Assembly: GCA_905236275.1 (NCBI GenBank)
Contig: CAJOPI010000201.1
Span: forward strand, 1 to 6,645
DNA: 6,645 nt
DNA from: an uncultured Lachnospiraceae bacterium
GTDB taxonomy: Bacteria > Bacillota > Clostridia > Lachnospirales > Lachnospiraceae
Direction: 5' to 3'
Positions within the stretch are counted from its first letter, which is position 1. Every line of letters starts with the position of its first letter. The position numbers and the translations under genes are program-made. Under the pieces are notes generated by a model. The model searched no databases, was not told the DNA's origin, and worked only from the letters and a program-made list of their open reading frames with translations. This document shows positions 6,628 through 6,645 of this stretch, in pieces.

Positions 6628-6645
6628 CGGCAAGCTTGCTTGCCG
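6628..6645 (-). repeat. Perfect 18-bp palindromic hairpin at the window edge
   Basis: The minus strand reads CGGCAAGCAAGCTTGCCG: two 8-nt arms that are exact reverse complements around a 2-nt centre (or 7-bp arms with a CAAG loop). It is followed by TGGCTGATG, so the stem may extend past the edge if GCCA precedes it. It is GC-rich beside AT-rich leader DNA and has no T-run after it in the reading direction of the operon, so it is not a simple rho-independent terminator in that direction. It could be a dispersed extragenic palindrome, a regulator site or an end of a small mobile repeat; the truncation prevents a choice. Confidence 0.7.

Overview
The window is a compact block of cell-surface polysaccharide genes. 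All six genes lie on the minus strand, so transcription runs from the right edge to the left edge. The organism looks like a low-to-middle GC Firmicute, probably a Clostridia/Lachnospiraceae-type bacterium. The clues are purine-rich Shine-Dalgarno (SD) sites before every gene, frequent TTG starts (three of six), tight gene packing, and a GT2 glycosyltransferase next to a DUF4422 glycosyltransferase, each carrying an extra Rossmann-like segment. This placement is an inference from style; no marker gene is present.

Layout in transcription order: (a) 6563-6645, the only sizeable non-coding stretch, holding a perfect 18-bp palindrome at the window edge and a further AT-rich leader; (b) 6562-5315, a GT2 family glycosyltransferase with a short, apparently incomplete C-terminal Rossmann-like segment; (c) 5266-4169, a DUF4422 family glycosyltransferase with an N-terminal Rossmann-like domain; (d) 4133-3159, UDP-glucose 4-epimerase galE; (e) 3147-2041, UDP-galactopyranose mutase glf; (f) 2017-659, UDP-glucose 6-dehydrogenase ugd; (g) 662 to the left edge, the first 220 codons of a UDP-glucuronate decarboxylase (UDP-xylose synthase), cut by the window.

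The four enzymes form two branches from UDP-glucose. GalE then Glf gives UDP-galactose and UDP-galactofuranose. Ugd then Uxs gives UDP-glucuronate and UDP-xylose. The two transferases upstream are the likely users of some of these donors, building a polymer or glycan that may contain galactofuranose and glucuronate or xylose. The gaps are 48, 35, 11 and 23 nt, followed by a 4-nt ATGA overlap, which fits one operon with translational coupling. No gap exceeds 83 nt, no rRNA, tRNA, CRISPR or mobile-element gene was seen, and no convincing promoter or terminator is visible inside the block.

I did not find an undescribed system. The points most worth a second look are the paired Rossmann-like appendages on the two transferases, the truncated one in particular, the palindromic repeat at the right edge, and the start-codon and SD pattern.
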